Assembly: GCF_000720135.1 (NCBI RefSeq)
Contig: NZ_JOIU01000036.1
Coordinates: forward strand, 1 to 64,000
DNA length: 64,000 bases
DNA from: Streptomyces sp. NRRL S-1022
GTDB taxonomy: Bacteria; Actinomycetota; Actinomycetes; Streptomycetales; Streptomycetaceae
Reading direction: 5' to 3'
How positions within the stretch are numbered: position 1 is the stretch's first letter; every line of letters begins with the position of its first letter. The translations under genes and the position numbers were made by a program. Below are positions 1 to 8,696 of the stretch, in pieces. Under the pieces are notes generated by a model. It was not told where the DNA came from and ran no database searches. It worked only from the letters and a program-made list of their open reading frames with translations.

Positions 1-537
1 CGTTCCTCATCGCCGTCCCGACCGGCGTGAAGTTCTTCAACTGGATCGGCACCATGTGGAAGGGCTCGCTGTCCTTCGAGACGCCGATGCTCTGGGCCGT
101 CGGCTTCCTGATCACCTTCACCTTCGGTGGTCTCACCGGTGTCATCCTGGCCTCGCCGCCGATGGACTTCCACGTCTCGGACTCGTACTTCGTGGTGGCC
201 CACTTCCACTACGTCGTCTTCGGTACGGTCGTCTTCGCGATGTTCGCCGGCTTCCACTTCTGGTGGCCCAAGATGACCGGCAAGATGCTGGACGAGCGTC
301 TCGGCAAGATCACCTTCTGGACGCTGTTCGTCGGCTTCCACGGCACCTTCCTGGTCCAGCACTGGCTGGGTGCCGAGGGCATGCCGCGCCGGTACGCCCA
401 ACTTCCTCACCCTGCCGCGGATCCGCAGCGAATCCCCGGCGTTCGACCTGCACCACCCTGAGATCGCCGCGCTCGAACAGCTTGAGCACGCCGGTCATGG
501 CACCGCCGTCGCGGGCAGCAAGGAGGCCGGCAAGTGA
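1..537 (+). pseudogene. ctaD: Cytochrome c oxidase subunit I, 3' part, disrupted by an internal deletion
   Basis: CtaD is the heme-copper catalytic subunit of the aa3 oxidase. The gene enters from the left edge and reads in one frame (codons beginning at positions divisible by 3) through well-conserved transmembrane segments. These include the histidine-rich stretch [11 protein letters not shown] and the motif [14 protein letters not shown], which ends at 398. The very next bases read, in a different frame (codons from 400), as the known C-terminal tail of the protein, [19 protein letters not shown] and onward to a stop at 535-537. The segment that normally lies between these motifs, which includes the last membrane helix, is absent. 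From memory of the family this is roughly 60-75 residues, and the join shifts the frame so that the original frame stops at 459-461. The product would be truncated. This is either a real inactivating deletion or an assembly or sequencing defect. Confidence 0.85.
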
Positions 538-932
538 AGATCCAGGGTCGGATGTTCATCTGGCTGAGCGTCTTCATCCTGATCATGGCCATCGTGTATG
601 GCGTGTGGTCGAAGGAGCCGGCCGGAACCACCGCGCTCTTCCTGGCCTTCGGCCTGAGCGTCATGATCGGCTTCTACCTGGGCTTCACCGCCCGGCGGGT
701 CGACGCGGGCGCCCAGGACGACAAGGAGGCGGACGTCGCGGACGACGCGGGCGAGCTGGGTTTCTTCAGCCCGCACAGCTGGCAGCCGCTCATGCTGGGC
801 TTCGGCGGCGCGATCGCCTTCCTCAGCATCGCGGTCGGCTGGTGGCTGATCTACTTCTCCGCGCCGTTCATCGTGCTCGGCCTGTTCGGCTGGGTGTTCG
901 AGTACTACCACGGTGAGAACCGCACCCAGTAG
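534..932 (+). CDS. ctaF: Cytochrome c oxidase subunit IV, actinobacterial type
   Basis: Small membrane subunit of the aa3 oxidase, 132 residues, the usual length for actinobacterial CtaF. Two N-terminal membrane helices lie around residues 6-26 and 30-50. A charged loop follows (about 55-75), then two more hydrophobic segments (about 88-105 and 108-125). The GTG start at 534 overlaps the ctaD stop (535-537) in the GTGA arrangement, as expected for translational coupling in a ctaC-ctaD-ctaF operon. Because ctaD is interrupted just upstream, translation of ctaF may suffer if it depends on ribosomes reaching the ctaD stop. Identification is firm from sequence and position. Confidence 0.93.
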   Translation: MKIQGRMFIWLSVFILIMAIVYGVWSKEPAGTTALFLAFGLSVMIGFYLGFTARRVDAGAQDDKEADVADDAGELGFFSPHSWQPLMLGFGGAIAFLSIAVGWWLIYFSAPFIVLGLFGWVFEYYHGENRTQ

Positions 933-947
933 GACTCGCGGAACGCA

Positions 948-995
948 CCGGGAGCCCGGACCTTCCCTCGGGGAGGGTCCGGGCTCCCGGCTTTT
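948..995 (+). terminator. Strong hairpin terminator after ctaF
   Basis: Arms 948-967 and 971-990 form a stem of about 20 bp with one G:T pair and a 3-nt loop, followed by CTTTTCC. It lies 16 bp after the ctaF stop and fits an intrinsic terminator for the cta operon. Confidence 0.85.
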
Positions 996-1092
996 CCGGC
1001 GGCCCCGGCGTGTCCTTCCTTTGGCGCAGTGTCGTTCGCTCGTACGAGTTACCTGCCGCGCCGGTACGGTCTCCAGCTCATAGCGTGATCAT

Positions 1093-2355
1093 ATGAACCA
1101 CACTCCGCGGACCCGCACCGTCGTCAGCTGCACCCTGCTGGTGACCGCCCTCGGCGCGGGCGTCACCGCTTGCGGTTCGGACGGCAACCCCCTGTCGGCC
1201 AGGCCGTACGACGCAGCGGGCCTGATCTCCTTCAACGGCCCCACCGAGGCGGGGAAGCGGGCCGACCCGGACAAGCCCCTGGAGGTCACCGCCAACAGCG
1301 GTGACGGGCGCATCACGGACGTCACCGCCCAGGACTCCTCAGGACGCTACGTGGCGGGCGAACTGGCCGCCGACGGCAGCCGCTGGCACAGCACGTCCCC
1401 GCTGGCCGCCAACGCCCACTACACGGTCACGGTGAGCACCGAGGACGACGACGGCGCGCCCGGCCGCAAGGTCCTCACGTTCGACACCAGCGCGCCCACC
1501 AGCAAGCAGCGCCTGAACGTCACGTTCGGGCCGGAGAAGGGCACCTACGGCGTCGGACAGCCGATCACGGCCCAACTCGACCACGAGATCAAGGACAAGG
1601 CGCAGCGCGCCGTCGTGGAACGCGCCCTGCGGGTGGACTCCACGCCGGCCGTGCCGGGCGCCTGGCACTGGGTGGACAACAAGGAACTCCACTACCGCCC
1701 CAAGGACTACTGGCCCGTCCACGCCACCATCCAGGTCCACAGCAACCTGGAGGGCGTCCGGATCGGCGACCGGCTGTGGGGCGGGAAGGCCAAGCCGGTG
1801 AAGATCACCACAGGGGAGCGGATCGAGGCCGTCACGGACGCCGCCTCGCACCAGATGACCGTCTTCAAGAACGGCCAGGAGATCAACCAGATCCCCGTCA
1901 CGACCGGCAAGCCCGGCTTCGAGACTCGCAACGGAGTCAAGGTCGTCCTGGCCAAGCAGTACTTCGTACGCATGCGCGGCGCCACGGTCGGCATCGCCGA
2001 GGGCAGCGCGGACTCCTACGACCTGCCGGTCTACTACGCCACCCGGGTCACCTGGTCGGGCGAGTACGTGCACGCCGCCCCCTGGTCCGTGGGTTCCCAG
2101 GGATACGCCAACGTCAGCCACGGCTGCACCGGGATGAGCACGTCCAACGCGGAGTGGTTCTTCGACACCGTCCGCGAGGGCGACATCGTGAAGGTCGTCA
2201 ACTCCGCCGGCGACGAGATGGAGCCCTTCGGCAACGGCTTCGGCGACTGGAACCTCGACTGGCAGAAGTGGCGCCAGGGCAGCGCCCTCTTCAACGGCAG
2301 ACCGGACGGCCCGGCTCCGTCGGACGCCCTGAGGATCCAGCCAGCGGCCCTGTGA
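1093..2355 (+). CDS. L,D-transpeptidase lipoprotein with Ig-like domains
   Basis: 420-residue exported enzyme that makes 3-3 cross-links in peptidoglycan. The N-terminus is a lipoprotein signal with lipobox VTAC (lipidated Cys27). Residues about 40-250 resemble the two Ig-like domains of mycobacterial LdtMt2-type enzymes. Residues about 250-385 form the YkuD catalytic domain, with the active-site motif SHGCTGMS (His343, Cys345) and the usual downstream NAEWFF. The ATG at 1093 has no Shine-Dalgarno, but a -10-like TAGCGT (1081-1086) lies 6 nt before it, so the mRNA is probably leaderless. The gene is monocistronic, between the cta terminator and a convergent gene. Confidence 0.93.
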   Translation: MNHTPRTRTVVSCTLLVTALGAGVTACGSDGNPLSARPYDAAGLISFNGPTEAGKRADPDKPLEVTANSGDGRITDVTAQDSSGRYVAGELAADGSRWHSTSPLAANAHYTVTVSTEDDDGAPGRKVLTFDTSAPTSKQRLNVTFGPEKGTYGVGQPITAQLDHEIKDKAQRAVVERALRVDSTPAVPGAWHWVDNKELHYRPKDYWPVHATIQVHSNLEGVRIGDRLWGGKAKPVKITTGERIEAVTDAASHQMTVFKNGQEINQIPVTTGKPGFETRNGVKVVLAKQYFVRMRGATVGIAEGSADSYDLPVYYATRVTWSGEYVHAAPWSVGSQGYANVSHGCTGMSTSNAEWFFDTVREGDIVKVVNSAGDEMEPFGNGFGDWNLDWQKWRQGSALFNGRPDGPAPSDALRIQPAAL

Positions 2356-2395
2356 GCGCCCTGAAGGGGCGCGGGGAACGGCGCGGGAAGGGACC
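2356..2395 (+). repeat. Common Streptomyces intergenic repeat / short hairpin
   Basis: Immediately after the transpeptidase stop, GCGCCC (2356-2361) pairs with GGGCGC (2367-2372) around TGAAG. It is followed by GGGGAACGGCGCGGGAAG. The core GGGGCGCGGGGAAC resembles a repeat I recall as very frequent between Streptomyces genes. It lies between convergent genes and may act as a weak terminator. Confidence 0.5.
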
Positions 2396-2435
2396 ACCGG
2401 CCCGCACTCGCGCAGGATCCTCGCGCCCCTCCCCG

Positions 2436-2837
2436 CTAGGCGCCCACCAACCGCTTCCGGCGCAGCAGAGAGGCCAGGGCGGAGGCGAACTCCACCGGAT
2501 CCACCGGCAGGGTCACCGCCGCGTCGGCCCGGCTCCACGTGGCCAGCCAGGCGTCCTGCGGCCGTCCCATCAGCAGCAGCACCGGCGGACAGCCGAAGAC
2601 CTCGTCCTTCATCTGCCGGCACATGCCCATGCCGCCCATCGGCACGGCCTCGCCGTCGAACACGCAGACGTCGATGCCGCCCTTGTCCAGCTCCGCGAGG
2701 ACCGCGTCGGGAGTCGCACACTCGACGAACTCGACCAGGGGCACATCGGGAGCCGGCCGGCGCCCGGCGGCCAGCCGTACTTGCTCGCGGGTGGTGGAGT
2801 CGTCGCTGTAGACCAGCACCGTGGCGGTCGGCTGCAT
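2436..2837 (-). CDS. Stand-alone receiver-like (pseudo-receiver) protein
   Basis: 133 residues with the alternating hydrophobic beta/alpha pattern of a response-regulator receiver domain. VLVYSDDS near the N-terminus corresponds to the acidic pocket, and DVCVFDGE carries a candidate phosphoacceptor Asp61. The Lys expected late in the domain is not evident, because the segment reads VTLPVDP, so phosphotransfer may be lost. There is no output domain. It has its own promoter side facing ctaE and is convergent with the transpeptidase. It sits between the ctaDF and ctaE-qcr gene sets. No partner kinase is adjacent, and the function is unknown. Confidence 0.8.
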   Translation of the reverse strand: MQPTATVLVYSDDSTTREQVRLAAGRRPAPDVPLVEFVECATPDAVLAELDKGGIDVCVFDGEAVPMGGMGMCRQMKDEVFGCPPVLLLMGRPQDAWLATWSRADAAVTLPVDPVEFASALASLLRRKRLVGA

Positions 2838-3003
2838 TGTTCCTCCGAGACGTCAGCGTCGTACGGACAGGACGGGCAGGCCCGTTCCGGCGGATGTTAC
2901 TCCCGTCGTCGTCCGCATGAACACCACGTCAACACCGGTCCCGCGGGTGGCAACACTCCGAACGGCACCCCCCGGAGTGAGCGCGAGATAAGCGACCGAC
3001 ATA

Positions 3004-3624
3004 ATGTCGGTCGTGGCGACAGCAACGACAGTAGAAACCGGGCACGCGCACCCGTCGGTCAACCGGCCGAACCTCACCAGCGTCGGAACCATCATCTGGC
3101 TGAGTTCCGAGCTGATGTTCTTCGCGGCCCTCTTCGCGATGTACTTCACCCTCCGGTCGGTGACCGGACCGGTCCACTGGAAGGAACAGGCGGAGGCACT
3201 CAACGTGCCCTTCTCCGCCACGAACACCACGATCCTGGTGCTCTCCTCCCTCACCTGCCAGCTCGGCGTGTTCGCGGCCGAACGCGGCGACGTGAAGAAG
3301 CTCCGTGGCTGGTTCATCCTCACCTTCATCATGGGTGCGATCTTCATCGGCGGTCAGATCTACGAGTACACGGAGCTGGTGAAGAAGGACGGCATCTCGC
3401 TGTCCTCCGACCCGTACGGCTCGGTGTTCTACCTGACCACCGGCTTCCACGGCCTGCACGTGACGGGCGGTCTCATCGCCTTCCTGCTGGTCCTCGGCCG
3501 CACCTACATGGCCAAGAGGTTCACTCACGAGCAGGCGACCGCCGCCATCGTCGTGTCCTACTACTGGCACTTCGTCGATGTCGTCTGGATCGGCCTCTTC
3601 GCCACGATCTACCTGATCAAGTAG
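3004..3624 (+). CDS. ctaE: Cytochrome c oxidase subunit III
   Basis: 206-residue membrane subunit of the aa3 oxidase with five hydrophobic helices (about 30-50, 75-95, 102-122, 145-168, 180-205), the length of actinobacterial CtaE. Typical features are [17 protein letters not shown] in helix 1 and [10 protein letters not shown] in the fourth helix. The ATG at 3004 gives the N-terminus [18 protein letters not shown] expected in Streptomyces; a GTG at 3013 is an alternative. It heads the ctaE-qcrC-qcrA-qcrB operon (62 bp gap to qcrC), which couples the bcc complex and aa3 oxidase into one supercomplex. Confidence 0.96.
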   Translation: MSVVATATTVETGHAHPSVNRPNLTSVGTIIWLSSELMFFAALFAMYFTLRSVTGPVHWKEQAEALNVPFSATNTTILVLSSLTCQLGVFAAERGDVKKLRGWFILTFIMGAIFIGGQIYEYTELVKKDGISLSSDPYGSVFYLTTGFHGLHVTGGLIAFLLVLGRTYMAKRFTHEQATAAIVVSYYWHFVDVVWIGLFATIYLIK

Positions 3625-3686
3625 CCGGGACCGCTCCCGCACATCCAGAAGCACCGACGCAGAAGATCCTGACACCGGGGTAATCC

Positions 3687-4499
3687 GTGAAAAAGCTCTC
3701 CGCACGACGACGCCATCCGCTGGCGGCGGTCGTCGTCCTACTCCTCGCGCTGGCGGCCACTGGGGGGCTGTACGCCGCGTTCGCGCCCGCGGGCAAGGCG
3801 CAGGCCGATGAAACCTCCCAGTCCCTGACCATCAAGGAGGGCAAGAAGCTCTACGAGGTCGGCTGCGCCAGCTGCCACGGCACCGGTGGCCAGGGCTCCT
3901 CCGACGGCCCGAGCCTCGTCGGCGTGGGTGCCGCCGCGGTCGACTTCCAGGTCGGCACCGGCCGTATGCCCGCCGCGACCTCGCAGGGCGCCCAGGTCCC
4001 GCGCAAGAAGCCCATCTACACGCAGGCCCAGATCGACCAGCTCGCCGCGTACGTCGCCTCGCTGGGTGCCGGCCCGAGCGTGCCCACCAAGCAGCAGTAC
4101 GGCCCCGCGGGCGCGGACATCGCCAAGGGTGGCGAGCTGTTCCGCACCAACTGCGCTCAGTGCCACAACTTCACCGGCAAGGGCGGTGCCCTGACCAAGG
4201 GCAAGTACGCCCCGAGCCTGGAGGGTGTCGCTCCCAAGCACATCTACGAGGCCATGCAGACCGGCCCGCAGAACATGCCGTCCTTCCCCGACACCACCAT
4301 GTCGGAGAAGAACAAGAAGGACATCATCGCGTACCTGAACGCGGTCAACGGCAGCGAGACGGAGAACCCCGGCGGTCTTGAGCTGGGCGGCCTCGGGCCG
4401 GTCAGTGAGGGTCTGTTCGCCTGGATCTTCGGCCTCGGCGCGCTGATCGCGGTCGCCGTCTGGGTCGCCGCTCGGACCGCAAAGGCCAAGAAGTCATGA
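3687..4499 (+). CDS. qcrC: Cytochrome bcc complex diheme cytochrome c subunit
   Basis: 270-residue membrane-anchored diheme cytochrome c, the c1-like subunit that passes electrons from the Rieske protein to the aa3 oxidase. An N-terminal membrane anchor (about 12-32) is followed by two cytochrome c domains with heme motifs CASCH (Cys60, Cys63, His64) and CAQCH (Cys156, Cys159, His160). A C-terminal helix (about 240-262) completes the usual actinobacterial layout. GTG start at 3687. The stop overlaps the qcrA ATG by 4 bp (ATGA). Confidence 0.97.
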   Translation: MKKLSARRRHPLAAVVVLLLALAATGGLYAAFAPAGKAQADETSQSLTIKEGKKLYEVGCASCHGTGGQGSSDGPSLVGVGAAAVDFQVGTGRMPAATSQGAQVPRKKPIYTQAQIDQLAAYVASLGAGPSVPTKQQYGPAGADIAKGGELFRTNCAQCHNFTGKGGALTKGKYAPSLEGVAPKHIYEAMQTGPQNMPSFPDTTMSEKNKKDIIAYLNAVNGSETENPGGLELGGLGPVSEGLFAWIFGLGALIAVAVWVAARTAKAKKS

Positions 4500-5554
4500 G
4501 TAGCCAAGACATTCCAGAAGAGAACCTGCCCGCTGAGCAGGACCACGCGCACGGCGCGGTAGGGGTCGCGGACGAGGAGAACCCGTTCTCCGACCCGGGC
4601 CTGCCGCCGCACGAGCACCGGATCCAGGACATCGACGAGCGGGCCGCCAGGCGGTCCGAGCGCATGGTCGCCCTGCTGTTCACGGTGTCGATGCTGGCCA
4701 CCATCGGCTTCATCGCCTCGTACGTGGCGATCCCGGACGACAAGTCGATCTTCGTCTTCCCGATCGGGCACGTCAGCGCCCTGAACTTCGCGCTGGGTCT
4801 GACCCTGGGCGTGGCGCTGTTCTGCATCGGCGCGGGCGCGGTCCACTGGGCCCGCACCCTGATGTCCGACGTGGAGGTCGCCGACGAGCGGCACCCGATC
4901 CAGGCCTCTCCGGAGGTCCGGGCGAAGGTCCACGAGGACTTCCGCCAGGGCGCCAAGGAGTCGGCCCTCGGCCGTCGCAAGCTGATCCGCAACACGATGT
5001 TCGGCGCGCTGGCCATGGTGCCGCTCTCCGGCGTCATGCTGCTGCGCGACCTCGGTCCGCTCCCGCACAGCACGCTGCGGCACACCCTGTGGGCCAAGGG
5101 CAAGCGCCTGGTCAACATGAACACGAACCAGCCGCTGCGTCCCGAGGACGTCGCCGTCGGCTCCCTCACCTTCGCCAAGCCGGACGGCCTGGAGGAGACC
5201 CAGGAGGAGTTCCAGACGGAGATCGCCAAGGCGGCCCTGATGATCGTCCGGCTCCAGCCGGGCAACATCAAGGACAAGCGCGAGCTCGACTGGTCGCACG
5301 AGGGCATCGTCGCGTTCTCCAAGATCTGCACCCACGTCGGCTGCCCGATCTCGCTGTACGAGCAGCAGACGCACCACGTGCTGTGCCCGTGCCACCAGTC
5401 CACCTTCGACCTCTCCGACGGTGCCCGAGTGATCTTCGGTCCCGCCGGCCACGCCCTGCCGCAGCTGCGCATCGGCGTGGACAGCGAGGGTTACCTCCAG
5501 GCGCTCGGCGACTTCGAGGAGCCCGTCGGTCCTGCATTCTGGGAGCGCGGATGA
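4496..5554 (+). CDS. qcrA: Rieske iron-sulfur subunit of cytochrome bcc complex
   Basis: 352 residues, long as in other Actinobacteria. There are three hydrophobic segments (about 60-80, 97-118, 170-188) and a C-terminal Rieske domain. The [2Fe-2S] ligands are visible in CTHVGC (Cys278, His280) and CPCH (Cys297, His300), with Cys283 and Cys299 as the usual disulfide. The protein takes electrons from menaquinol at the Qo site and delivers them to QcrC. It overlaps qcrC upstream and qcrB downstream, both by ATGA. Confidence 0.97.
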   Translation: MSSQDIPEENLPAEQDHAHGAVGVADEENPFSDPGLPPHEHRIQDIDERAARRSERMVALLFTVSMLATIGFIASYVAIPDDKSIFVFPIGHVSALNFALGLTLGVALFCIGAGAVHWARTLMSDVEVADERHPIQASPEVRAKVHEDFRQGAKESALGRRKLIRNTMFGALAMVPLSGVMLLRDLGPLPHSTLRHTLWAKGKRLVNMNTNQPLRPEDVAVGSLTFAKPDGLEETQEEFQTEIAKAALMIVRLQPGNIKDKRELDWSHEGIVAFSKICTHVGCPISLYEQQTHHVLCPCHQSTFDLSDGARVIFGPAGHALPQLRIGVDSEGYLQALGDFEEPVGPAFWERG

Positions 5555-7188
5555 GTACTGCAGCGAACGAGACGCCCCGCTCTCGCGGGAAGGCTCCGGC
5601 CGGCGAGCGTGTCGCCGACTGGGCCGACGGCCGGCTCGGGATCTACTCCCTGGCCAAGTCCAACATGCGCAAGATCTTCCCCGACCACTGGTCGTTCATG
5701 TTGGGCGAAGTGTGCATGTACAGCTTCATCATCATCATCCTGACGGGTGTGTACCTGACGCTGTTCTTCCACCCGTCGATGAACGAGGTGGAGTACCACG
5801 GCAGCTACATCCCGCTCCAGGGACAGCTGATGTCCGAGGCGTTCAGCTCGACCCTGCACATCTCCTTCGACGTGCGCGGTGGTCTGCTCGTCCGGCAGAT
5901 CCACCACTGGGCCGCGCTGATCTTCCTCGCCGGCATGTTCGTGCACATGATGCGCGTGTTCTTCACCGGCGCGTTCCGCAAGCCGCGTGAGATCAACTGG
6001 CTGTTCGGCTTCCTGCTGTTCGTCCTCGGCATGTTCACCGGTTTCACCGGTTACTCGCTCCCGGACGACCTGCTCTCCGGCACCGGTGTCCGCTTCATGG
6101 AGGGCGCGATCCTGTCCGTGCCGATCGTCGGCACGTACCTGTCGTTCTTCCTGTTCGGCGGAGAGTTCCCCGGCCACGACTTCGTCGCCCGGTTCTACTC
6201 GATCCACATCCTGCTGCTGCCGGGCATCATGCTCGGCCTGATGGTGGCGCACCTGATCCTGGTCTTCTACCACAAGCACACGCAGTTCGCGGGTCCCGGC
6301 AAGACGAACAACAACGTCGTCGGCATGCCGCTGCTGCCGGTGTACATGGCCAAGGCCGGAGGCTTCTTCTTCCTGGTCTTCGGTGTCATCGCGGCCATCG
6401 CCGCGGTCGCGCAGATCAACCCGATCTGGGCGATGGGCCCCTACCGTCCGGACCAGGTGTCCACCGGCGCCCAGCCCGACTGGTACATGGGCTTCGCCGA
6501 GGGCCTGATCCGCTTCATGCCGGGCTGGGAGATCAACTTCTGGGGTCACACGCTCGTCCTGGGCGTGTTCATCCCGCTGGTGCTCTTCCCGCTGGTCCTG
6601 GCGGGGATCGCGGTCTACCCGTTCATCGAGTCCTGGGTCACCGGCGACAAGCGCGAGCACCACATCCTGGACCGCCCGCGCAACGCCCCGACCCGTACCG
6701 CGTTCGGTGTGGCCTGGGTGACGATCTACATGATCACCCTGGTCGGCGGTGGCAACGACCTGTGGGCCACCCACTTCCACCTGTCGATCAACGCCGTCAC
6801 CTGGTTCGTCCGGATCTTCTTCTTCGCCGGACCGGTCATCGCGTTCATCGTCACCAAGCGGATCTGCCTGGGCCTGCAGCGCCGCGACCGCGACAAGGTG
6901 CTGCACGGTCGCGAGACCGGCATCATCAAGCGGCTGCCGCACGGTGAGTTCATCGAGGTGCACGAGCCGCTCAGCCAGGAGCAGCTGCACACGCTCACCG
7001 CGCACGAGCAGTACAAGCCGGCCGAGATCGGCCCGACGGTCGACGAGAACGGTGTCGAGCGCAAGGTGCCGGCCGCGGAGAAGCTCCGGGCGAAGCTGTC
7101 CAACGCCTACTACGGCGAGGACAACCAGATCCCGAAGCCGACCGTCGAGGAGTACAAGGAGATCACGAGCGGCCACGGCCACCACTGA
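5551..7188 (+). CDS. qcrB: Cytochrome b subunit of the bcc complex
   Basis: 545-residue polytopic membrane protein that oxidises menaquinol and carries hemes bL and bH. The four-helix N-terminal half contains the heme-ligand histidines (for example QIHHWAALIFLAGMFVHMMR). The C-terminal half has further helices and a long actinobacterial cytoplasmic tail (about 420-545). The ATG at 5551 overlaps the qcrA stop and gives the N-terminus MSTAANETPRSRGKAP. It is the last gene of the operon and is followed by a clear terminator. Confidence 0.97.
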   Translation: MSTAANETPRSRGKAPAGERVADWADGRLGIYSLAKSNMRKIFPDHWSFMLGEVCMYSFIIIILTGVYLTLFFHPSMNEVEYHGSYIPLQGQLMSEAFSSTLHISFDVRGGLLVRQIHHWAALIFLAGMFVHMMRVFFTGAFRKPREINWLFGFLLFVLGMFTGFTGYSLPDDLLSGTGVRFMEGAILSVPIVGTYLSFFLFGGEFPGHDFVARFYSIHILLLPGIMLGLMVAHLILVFYHKHTQFAGPGKTNNNVVGMPLLPVYMAKAGGFFFLVFGVIAAIAAVAQINPIWAMGPYRPDQVSTGAQPDWYMGFAEGLIRFMPGWEINFWGHTLVLGVFIPLVLFPLVLAGIAVYPFIESWVTGDKREHHILDRPRNAPTRTAFGVAWVTIYMITLVGGGNDLWATHFHLSINAVTWFVRIFFFAGPVIAFIVTKRICLGLQRRDRDKVLHGRETGIIKRLPHGEFIEVHEPLSQEQLHTLTAHEQYKPAEIGPTVDENGVERKVPAAEKLRAKLSNAYYGEDNQIPKPTVEEYKEITSGHGHH

Positions 7189-7208
7189 TCCCGCGTCGCC
7201 ACGCCACG

Positions 7209-7245
7209 CGAAGGGCCCCGTCCGGTACACGGACGGGGCCCTTCG
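7209..7245 (+). terminator. Hairpin terminator after qcrB
   Basis: Perfect 15-bp inverted repeat, CGAAGGGGCCC-type arms 7209-7223 and 7231-7245 around GGTACAC, 20 bp after the qcrB stop. Confidence 0.85.
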
Positions 7246-7310
7246 CCCTGTGCGGGGGTCGATAGGCTGGGGCCGACATCCGATGCTGTGTACGACACCA
7301 GGAGCGGCTG

Positions 7311-8375
7311 ATGAGCGCTGTGACCCCCGCTGGAGGCGACACCGCGGCGGGCCGTTCCTGGCCCGCGGTACTGGACGCCCTGCTGGAAGGCCGTGACCAG
7401 AGCGCGGACGCCACGGCATGGGCGATGGACCGGATCATGCGCGGGGAGGCCACCGACGCGCAGATCGCCGGGTTCGCCGTGGCCCTGCGGGCCAAGGGCG
7501 AGACGGTGGAGGAGATCACCGGGCTCGTCCGCGCGATGTACCGGCACGCGAACGTCATCGAGGTGCCGGGCCGGACCGTCGACATCGTCGGCACCGGCGG
7601 CGACGGCGCGAAGACGGTGAACATCTCCACGATGTCCTCGATCGTCGTCGCCGGCACCGGTGCGAAGGTCGTCAAGCACGGCAACCGGGCCGCGTCCTCC
7701 GCGTCGGGCGCCTCGGACGTGCTGGAGAAGCTGGGCGTCAACCTGAACCTGCCGCTGGAGCGGGTCCCGCAGGTCGCCGAGGAGGCCGGGATCACCTTCT
7801 GCTTCGCGGTCAAGTTCCACCCGGCCCTGCGCCATGTGGCCGCCGCCCGCGGCCAGTTGGGGATCCGTACGACCTTCAACGTGCTGGGTCCGCTGACCAA
7901 CCCGGCGAAGGTACGGGCCCAGGCCGTCGGCGTGGCCGATCCGCGGATGGCCCCGGTCGTGGCCGGCGTCCTCGCCGAGCGCGGCAACTCCTCGCTGGTC
8001 TTCCGCGGCGACGACGGCCTGGACGAGCTGACCACGACCGCCACCTCGCGGGTGTGGGTCGTCCGGGACGGCAAGGTCACCGAGGAGACCTTCGACCCGA
8101 GGGACGTCGGCATCGGCCTCGTGCCCGTGGAGGCCCTGCGCGGCGCCGACGCGTCGTACAACGCGGAGGTCGCCCGCCGTCTGCTCGACGGCGAGACGGG
8201 GCCCGTACGGGACGCGGTGCTGCTGAACTCCGCCGCGGCGCTCGTCGCGCTCGCGCCGACCGGCGCTCCGCTGGCGCAGCAGCTCCGGGCCGGCATGGCG
8301 AGGGCCGCCGAGTCCATCGACTCGGGCGCGGCCAAGCGCACCCTGGAGCGCTGGGTGGCCGTCAGCAACGCCTAG
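7311..8375 (+). CDS. trpD: Anthranilate phosphoribosyltransferase
   Basis: 354 residues; transfers phosphoribose from PRPP to anthranilate, the second committed step to tryptophan. The glycine-rich PRPP-binding motif GTGGDG (about 94-99), the following KTVNIS, and KHGNRAASS are all present, as is [10 protein letters not shown] of the anthranilate channel. The ATG at 7311 follows AGGAG at 7-8 nt. A TAGGCT at 7263-7268 could be its -10. It stands alone here; other trp genes in the window are the trpE-type gene near 36 kb. Confidence 0.96.
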   Translation: MSAVTPAGGDTAAGRSWPAVLDALLEGRDQSADATAWAMDRIMRGEATDAQIAGFAVALRAKGETVEEITGLVRAMYRHANVIEVPGRTVDIVGTGGDGAKTVNISTMSSIVVAGTGAKVVKHGNRAASSASGASDVLEKLGVNLNLPLERVPQVAEEAGITFCFAVKFHPALRHVAAARGQLGIRTTFNVLGPLTNPAKVRAQAVGVADPRMAPVVAGVLAERGNSSLVFRGDDGLDELTTTATSRVWVVRDGKVTEETFDPRDVGIGLVPVEALRGADASYNAEVARRLLDGETGPVRDAVLLNSAAALVALAPTGAPLAQQLRAGMARAAESIDSGAAKRTLERWVAVSNA

Positions 8376-8449
8376 GGCCACCGGACGTCGTCCCGCGATC
8401 CGGACACGGGTTGCGGGACGACGATCACATCGCGTACGTTCCTGTACCA

Positions 8450-8565
8450 GGTCATGAGTGACAGTCATGAGGCCCCGGCCGACTGTCCGGCAACCCTCCG
8501 TCCGTGGCGGGGTGCCCCGGGTGAAGACCAGGCCGTGGACAGCAAGGTCCCCGGCAAGCGCGGAT
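8450..8565 (+). promoter_or_regulatory. SAM-IV riboswitch
   Basis: The stretch matches the SAM-IV class aptamer known from Streptomyces. It has the opening GGTCATGAGTG (8450-8460), the SAM-core GGCAACCCTCC (from 8489), GGGGTGCCCCGGGTGAAGACC (written here in two parts, GGGGTGCCCCGG then GTGAAGACC), and the closing GGCAAGCGCGG that forms the pseudoknot. It precedes a class V aminotransferase gene, which is therefore expected to be repressed at high S-adenosylmethionine. Confidence 0.9.
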
Positions 8566-8586
8566 CCCTCACGCATCCAGGGATCC
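8562..8586 (+). promoter_or_regulatory. Hairpin in the riboswitch expression platform
   Basis: GGATCCCT at the end of the aptamer pairs perfectly with AGGGATCC (8579-8586) around a 9-nt loop. The left arm touches the aptamer 3' end, so this helix may be the switch element. No U-run follows, so control could be translational. Confidence 0.55.
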
Positions 8587-8606
8587 TGGTCGTCGAGGAG
8601 TCTTCC

Positions 8607-8627
8607 GTGAGCAAGCGAATGCGTTAG
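8607..8627 (+). CDS. Possible leader peptide MSKRMR between riboswitch and structural gene
   Basis: GTG at 8607 is preceded by GAGGAG at 7 nt and opens a six-codon frame, MSKRMR, ending in TAG at 8625-8627. It lies 69 bp before the aminotransferase start and just downstream of the riboswitch hairpin. Spacing and a good ribosome site suggest it may be translated, but six codons can arise by chance. The sequence has no Cys or Met run beyond one internal Met. Confidence 0.35.
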   Translation: MSKRMR

Positions 8628-8696
8628 GGCCGCAGAGCCCCGCCTCCGCACACCCTTTCTCTGTCTTCTTCGCCTTCCTCTCACGGGAGTTCCGCC

